This document shows positions 58,983 through 64,000 of a DNA stretch of 64,000 nucleotides, piece by piece. The translations under genes and the position numbers were made by a program. The notes under the pieces were generated by a model. It was not told where the DNA came from, did no database searches, and was given only the letters and a program-made list of their open reading frames with translations. This DNA is from Gracilaria gracilis (taxonomy: Eukaryota > Rhodophyta > Florideophyceae > Gracilariales > Gracilariaceae): the NCBI GenBank assembly GCA_030374805.1, contig JARGSG010000014.1:682001-746000 (forward strand), written 5' to 3'. Position 1 is the stretch's first letter, and each line of letters begins with the position of its first letter.

Positions 58983-61862
58983 ATGCCCATGCCCCCTACT
59001 GTGGGAGACTGCCCACCAATATCTTTGATTCTTGATTTACGTCTTTCAACGATTGAGTTTCTTCCCCGCTCCTTGCGGTTGGACTACATTGAACTCTATT
59101 ACCACCTGTTGCATAATTTTAACACTTCCCGTTCGACCTCACTCCGTGAACATTGCTTAACTCGCCTTATTGCCACACCAAAGCTCGTCTTCCGCCGCAA
59201 TGGCCGTGGGGAACCCCGCAATAGAAACCGACCCTCTCTTCACCGCTCAATCAAGCGAAGAGTACAAATGGCAATGCGTGGCGAATGAAACACCCTCTAC
59301 GAAGAAGCTTGCATTGCACACCTTCGGTTTCCATCACAGTCCTCATCACCTCCAAATAGGCAGCAGAGAGCCAGAAAGGCCTTCTTAGCAGGGGAGTACA
59401 CAAAAGCCTGTGCCATTCTAGGATCGCATGGGCAACCAGTCACCCCGTCTGAACAAGCCGCAGCAGCGCTGGCTAATTTGCACCCATCCCCATCTATACC
59501 ACTAGCCCCTGCCCTTCTGCAAAGCCTACCTCCGCCACTTATACTCGGCGAAGCCTTTGTACGACGAACACTGCAACAAACATCCAAAGCTTCGTCACCC
59601 GGACCAGACGGAATGCGGCCGATCTTTCTCAATTATCTGGCAGCAACTCCTGGGGGTCAACCTCCTGACCGTCCCATTCTCAAAGAGGTTACATCGTTTG
59701 CAAACTGTGTCATCGCCGGCCTCCTTCCTCTTGGCTCTGAACAGTGGTTTTCTACAGGGAGCCTAATTGGCATCCCAAAACCGAATTCATCCAAACTGGG
59801 TCCCTTAGCGATAGGACTCGTGTGGCGTAGGTTTATCGCACGTATGGTAGCCCAAACCATGTCTCGAGACCCCTCAGTACAGTCCTATCTGCGGCCGCAT
59901 CAACTCGGCGTAGGTACGTCATGTGGGAGCGAGGCGATCGTCCACATTCTTCGCAATGTGTCCAACAAACTGCGACGAGAAGACCTTGTCCTACTCAGTA
60001 TTGATGCTACTAATGCGTTCCATGCAGTTGAACGACAACTTATCCTTACAAGCGTCATTGAAAATGCCCCATCCATGGCTCGTTTCGTTCACTACTGCTA
60101 TCGAGAAGCAATTTTTTTACGCTTCGGAAATTTCATCATCGATAGTAAGACAGGAACGCAACAAGGCGACCCTCTCAGCCCGCTTCTTTTCTCGTTGGCG
60201 CTTCATCCCATGGTCCTCAAGCTTCAAGAACGTTTCCAGCCAGTTCTCAATCTCTTCTACGCAGATGACGGCAACATTCTCATCAAAAGATCTAAGGCCA
60301 CTGCCTTCATCGAATCGCTCAACTCCGAAGGCGTGAAAATAGGCTTTGTCCCAAACTTACGCAAGTCTTTTGCGTGGTGGTGGCGAAGCCCGACTATTCC
60401 TGCCTTTCCAGCAAGAATAAATCACGATAAGGCTGTTAATGTGCTCGGTGCTCCAATGGGCCACGGAGATGCCATCAAGAAGCTGCTTAAGTCTGGTAGA
60501 GAAAAGCGAAAAGCGCTCTGCGAAGCTCTTGCTGCGTTGAATGACCCGAATATGGCCCTTACATTACTCCGTTTCTGCGCTGGTGCTTGTAAGTTAACTT
60601 ACATTATGCGAACCACCCCGCCGCACCTAACCCAAGTTGAGGTCGAAAACTTCGACGAACAACAGCGAAGGGTGTTCCACCAGATCCACAGAGAAGTAAG
60701 CCTACAAGGATGGAGACGAGCATGCCTCCCGTTCTCTAAAGGAGGCCTCGGCCTTTCCAGTGCATCTTGGGTGAGGAATGCGGCATTCATCTCATCCTTC
60801 ATGGCGGCCTGGTCCCTTATTAACGCAGAAATCCAACGTGCTTTACAGCCATACGGTTTAGTACCGTCACATATTATACGTCTTGCCCAGATCGCTTCTG
60901 TCGTCAAAGATTCTTATGAACTGCCGAACGAGTTCTCATTTGATGCCTTGTCAGCGCGCGCTGGTGAGAATGGGTCTCTTTCAAAGCTGCAACATCTATA
61001 CCATGATTCAATCGTTGAACGTCTGGCATTGCTTCAAGCACCACCCCAATCTGGCTCACAGCCACACAGATTGCAACATGCCTGATTGAAATCAGTCAGT
61101 ACAATGGAAGCGTTCCTTTGCTTCACATCATTCATTCACCCTATCTTCAACCCGACCACTCCGCCGGAGATTATGAAGACTATGATTGATCTTCGTCTTG
61201 GTGAGCGGCTCTTTAGCAACACGCCTTGCCCTCTTTGTGCTCATTCCAACGTAACCTCGGTTCCAACTCTTGATCCTCTTGGCTACCATGCGATGGTATG
61301 CCCGGTGGGATTGGGAGCCACACGACGTCACAATGCATTGCGTGATTGCTTTTATACTCTTCTGAAACAACCACCGTTGTGCTTAGCTGTTTCACGAGAG
61401 TGAAAATTTCCCTCTCAACGACATCTTGAGGAGACCGCGCAATGGCGCCTGGACCTTGTCATTGATGACATAAGGTTTAACTCAAAACCAGTAGGTATTG
61501 ATGTTACTGTGGTTAGCCCCAACAGCAGAGGATTTGCCGTAGCAGCGTCCAAAACGGCAGCCGCTGCAGCCACAAAGGCGGAGGAGTTTAAACGCTCGAA
61601 GTACAGCTCGCTTTGTGCCACCAATAATGTCGAATTCGTTCCGTTCGGTTTCGACGTTCACGGTGGCCTGGGAAAGTCCGGAAGACGCTTTTCTCGCCGC
61701 GTTGCGGAGTACGCCAGCAGCGTACGCGGCTCAAACCCCGTCAATGAGTACCATTCCTTGGTCCTGCGCTTAGGACGAATTGTTCTGCAATTGACAGCTG
61801 CTGCCGTAAATCGTCGGCGCTGGACGCTTCGCATGCACCCACACGCTGCCACGTCAGCGTGA
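58983..61862 (+). pseudogene. LINE pol: reverse transcriptase, zinc knuckle and RLE endonuclease, three in-frame TGA codons
   Basis: One phase of 960 codons interrupted only by TGA at 59286-59288, 61083-61085 and 61401-61403. RT motifs: SSPGPDGMRPIF, VLLSIDATNAFHAVERQ (motif A), GTQQGDPLSPLLFSLALH (motif B) and LNLFYADDGNILI (motif C). Downstream is a thumb, then a Cys/His knuckle (CPLCAHSNV...DPLGYHAMVC, followed by RRHNALRDCF). The C-terminal restriction-like endonuclease has QWRLDLVIDDIRF, VGIDVTVVSPNSRG and, later, FKRSKYSS and FVPFGFDVHGGLG: the PD-(D/E)xK-type core of R2/CRE-like LINEs. Such enzymes nick the target and prime reverse transcription there. Two of the TGA codons lie where Trp is plausible (RGE*NTLYEE and QHA*LKSVS). 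Confidence 0.8.
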
Positions 61863-62566
61863 TCAACGTTTGTCCTTATTTTCTGAAATAAAGGTCTCTC
61901 TCTCTCTTTGAATCTGGGCGGTGTATTCCCCTCAAGACTTGTTGTTCTTACGTCTGTTTAGTTACTCAGCGCTTTAGATTCGTCGTGGTCAGTGCGTTCT
62001 TTGCATTGCGGTACGCACTGCGTCGTTGACAACTGGATAGTACTTAAGACAGGCGGAGAGAAAGTTTTTGTTGACCAGAAGAAAGCGGTTGGATCGCCTA
62101 ACTTGGCTCGTTCTAGAACTCATCATTCGGAGCTTTCTTTGCCACGCTCTGCAGCTCTACGTGATCTAGCAGTCCCTCTCCAAGTTGGGTTGGTTTAAGA
62201 TTCGAGTACTGTTTTTGCAACATGGAGGGAGAGAAGACTTTTGAACAACTTGCACGGGAGATGACGCCAGAAAAAAGAGTGGAATATCTAGAGGAGATGC
62301 GTGGGTGGCTTGAAATACTCGAAGGATTAAAGCCAGGCCCGTAACTATGACTGACTAACTACCTCCGAAAATGCAGCAAACATAACTAACTTGAAGAAAA
62401 AGCTGAACTTAGTCATTTAGTCATTTTACGTGTCCAAAGAGAGCCCGTGTACCACGTGCAATACGAAGCACCCAAATGATGATACGAGTCTCGGGATGAG
62501 GGAACAAGTTGTCAAGGACAAAGAGAAACACGCCTTTACCTTTCGCTCGGAATACAGGTTGTGAAC
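61863..62566. other. Spacer between LINE and hAT element
   Basis: Contains the LINE tail and a 40-codon open frame (62222-62344); no further gene recognised. Confidence 0.4.
62222..62344 (+). CDS. Possible small protein, 40 aa
   Basis: ATG to TAA with a clean helical, charged sequence (EKTFEQLAREMTPEKRVEYL, then EMRGWLEILEGLKPGP) and good heptad spacing. Composition is unlike the surrounding spacer. It may be the truncated tail of a transposon protein or a real small ORF; no homologue recognised. Confidence 0.25.
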   Translation: MEGEKTFEQLAREMTPEKRVEYLEEMRGWLEILEGLKPGP

Positions 62567-64000
62567 ATGACCGATCCCTCTCAGCCAACCTCAGCTCCAA
62601 CGTCGCTCTCTGCCGCTGTTGTCATTCAAAAGCAGTCTGCTTAACAACTGAGACGCCGCGGACCTGGAAAAGGTAATGGATCAAGCACAAAGTATTCCGT
62701 ATGGAGCACGCTCGCCGCCAAGATCATCAACGATACACGAATACCAGCATTTCAATGCCAGGTCTGTAAGGCTATACGAAGAATAAACAAATCCTACTTG
62801 AACAGCAACATCTTGCTCCATTACAAAACACATCATCAACTTCTACACACTAAGCTCTTACACGCCATTTCGAAGAACGAACCAGAGTCAAGATTGAGAA
62901 CGATAATTCAAAGAGATATAAGACAGAGAATCACAGTATCAAACGCATCTTCCTTTTCTGCTTTTGGTCATAGCAACACCCGTCCTAGACAACTGACCCC
63001 CATACCTCCAAAAACCGTCCAAAGTGTTGCAGTCGTACTTTTTGCGTGCGCCAGTGAAGTGTCTCTTTCTACTCTTGGCAGCCCTGTTTTGCAAGGACTT
63101 GTTGATGTCATGGGCGGTAGACTTCAATTTTCGAGCAAACAGTGTCTGGAGCAGACGTTGTTCTCGACATACAAGGCCATATGTTCTATTTTACGCCGAA
63201 AGGTTGAGAAGGCAAAGACGGGATCACTAACATTCGATGGATGGAGTGCTGCCTTGGGTGCTCCAATAATGGGGGTTACATGGCACTACGTTGATGAAAT
63301 GTGGAAACTTTGCTCTCTACCAGTGACAACCCTGAACTTAAGAAATTTGCCGAAGAACGCCCACGAGTTATGTAATGTTCTACACGAAATTGTTTTTACC
63401 AATCTGGTGCTGGGGTCCGACGAAATATGCATCTCTACAGTCACCACCGACAACGAAGCAGCAACCGCCAAAGTCGTAGATATGTTTACTGACAATATGG
63501 GAAGTGTGCGTTGCACAGTGCACACATTGGCACTGGTAGTGAATGACGTTTTTGTGGAAGGTACTCCCTGGCAGCGATATATAAAGCATGTGAACAAAGT
63601 AACATCATACTTTAACTATCACCCGAAAGCTAGCATGGCTCTGCGTGAGAAACAGTTCAGTGATGGAATAACTGCGGACAGAATCCAGCGTTTAAAACAC
63701 GACATATCAACAAGATGGCATTCCAAGTTGGCCGCAATGTCCACGTACCTTGGGAGAATGGCTAACATACACGAAGTAGCCGAGCAGCTATCGATTTCAT
63801 CTACTGAATTACCGCATCTCTCCTTGGACAGCAAAAATGTCTTAGCGGAAATCATACTAGTACTCAAAGAGGTTCGTCGAGTGGCTCGACAAATGGAGGC
63901 GGACCGGAATGTAACAATGTCACGAGCGCCTCGTGTGATTCATGAACTGTACGAAACCTTGAAGATAATGTCAGGCTCTCTCCTGCCAAGCTCGAGACAT
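62567..64000 (+). pseudogene. hAT-family transposase, runs off the window, one in-frame TAA
   Basis: From ATG 62567, one phase to the window end with a single TAA at 62642-62644 (KQSA*QLRRRG; a former CAA would be natural). After a basic start comes a BED-type zinc finger (VWSTLAAKI, FQCQVCKAIRR, LLHYKTHHQLLH; two Cys and two His). The hAT core follows: LTFDGWSAALGAPIMGVTWH, with the first catalytic Asp of the DGWS motif, TTDNEAATAKVVD (second Asp), VRCTVHTLALVVNDVF (the CxxH motif of hAT enzymes), then LKHDISTRWHSKLAAMSTYL with the conserved STRWxS. The third catalytic residue and dimerisation domain lie beyond the end. Internal continuity apart from the TAA suggests a recently dead copy. 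Left terminal repeat not found. Confidence 0.85.

Larger units (their letters stand above)
57613..61915 (+). mobile_element. LINE with C-terminal restriction-like endonuclease
   Basis: Plus-strand element with ORF1 (57643-58945), a pol ORF (58983-61862) and a short 3' region that ends in a TCTCTCTCTC run near 61900, a common 3' tail type of non-LTR elements. No terminal repeats. The 5' end is not defined; the start shown is approximate. Several stops in pol show that the copy is old or silenced. Confidence 0.7.

Noticed and set aside
58983-61862. Nuclear code with UGA as tryptophan
   Set aside because: Host genes end at TGA and use TGG for Trp, and other premature stops in the window are TAA and TAG.
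1-64000. tRNA or rRNA genes
   Set aside because: No cloverleaf or rRNA segment caught my eye; a covariance search was not possible, so absence is not proven.

Overview
This is a nuclear window from an intron-poor eukaryote. The recognisable host genes are eukaryotic: RAD1 of the 9-1-1 clamp, a TIM22-type translocase, TFIIH p62, a MINDY deubiquitinase, DET1, mitochondrial citrate synthase and a nucleotide-sugar transporter. They are almost all single open frames; the only intron I can place with confidence is in the TIM22-type gene. Host genes sit in tight islands, with head-to-head pairs and convergent stops as little as 19 nt apart, separated by tracts full of decayed transposons. A saccharopine-dehydrogenase-like protein carries a plausible plastid transit peptide. 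The whole fits a florideophyte-like red alga best, but this is inference; an oomycete or other compact alga is not excluded.

Layout. 0.2-10.5 kb: gene island (unknown membrane protein, TIM22-like, RAD1, nucleotide-sugar transporter, a 1,593-residue tail-anchored coiled-coil protein). 10.5-14.3 kb: spacer with microsatellites and unrecognised decayed sequence. 14.3-23.9 kb: second island (internally repeated unknown protein, DET1, a Cys-rich zinc-binding protein, a secreted Cys-rich protein, TFIIH p62, MINDY). 24.7-28.1 kb: a decayed two-gene PIF/Harbinger-type transposon. 28.4-37.8 kb: saccharopine-dehydrogenase-like protein, citrate synthase, an ankyrin protein and an unknown protein, with gene-free gaps. 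38.6-64.0 kb: almost entirely mobile DNA. It holds an RNase H fragment of a retroelement, a complete pogo/Tigger transposon with a TA target duplication, a tyrosine-recombinase retrotransposon, a leucine-zipper pseudogene, a second Harbinger copy, a LINE with a restriction-like endonuclease, and a hAT transposase running off the end.

Most notable: 41.7-51.6 kb reads as one tyrosine-recombinase (DIRS/VIPER/Ngaro-like) retrotransposon on the minus strand, with split direct repeats A1-[YR, gag-like, RT-RNase H]-B1-A2-B2. Its A2 repeat is split exactly at a TA by a pogo-type transposon, which itself contains a Tc1/mariner element: three nested generations. Both Harbinger copies carry, facing the transposase, a gene for the same Myb/SANT-like (DUF6818-type) protein. 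Many premature stops in the mobile genes are explained by C:G to T:A transitions at Trp or Gln codons, as expected from deamination of methylated transposon DNA.

Limits: family calls come from reading motifs by eye. Splice sites, tRNAs and distant homologies could not be searched.
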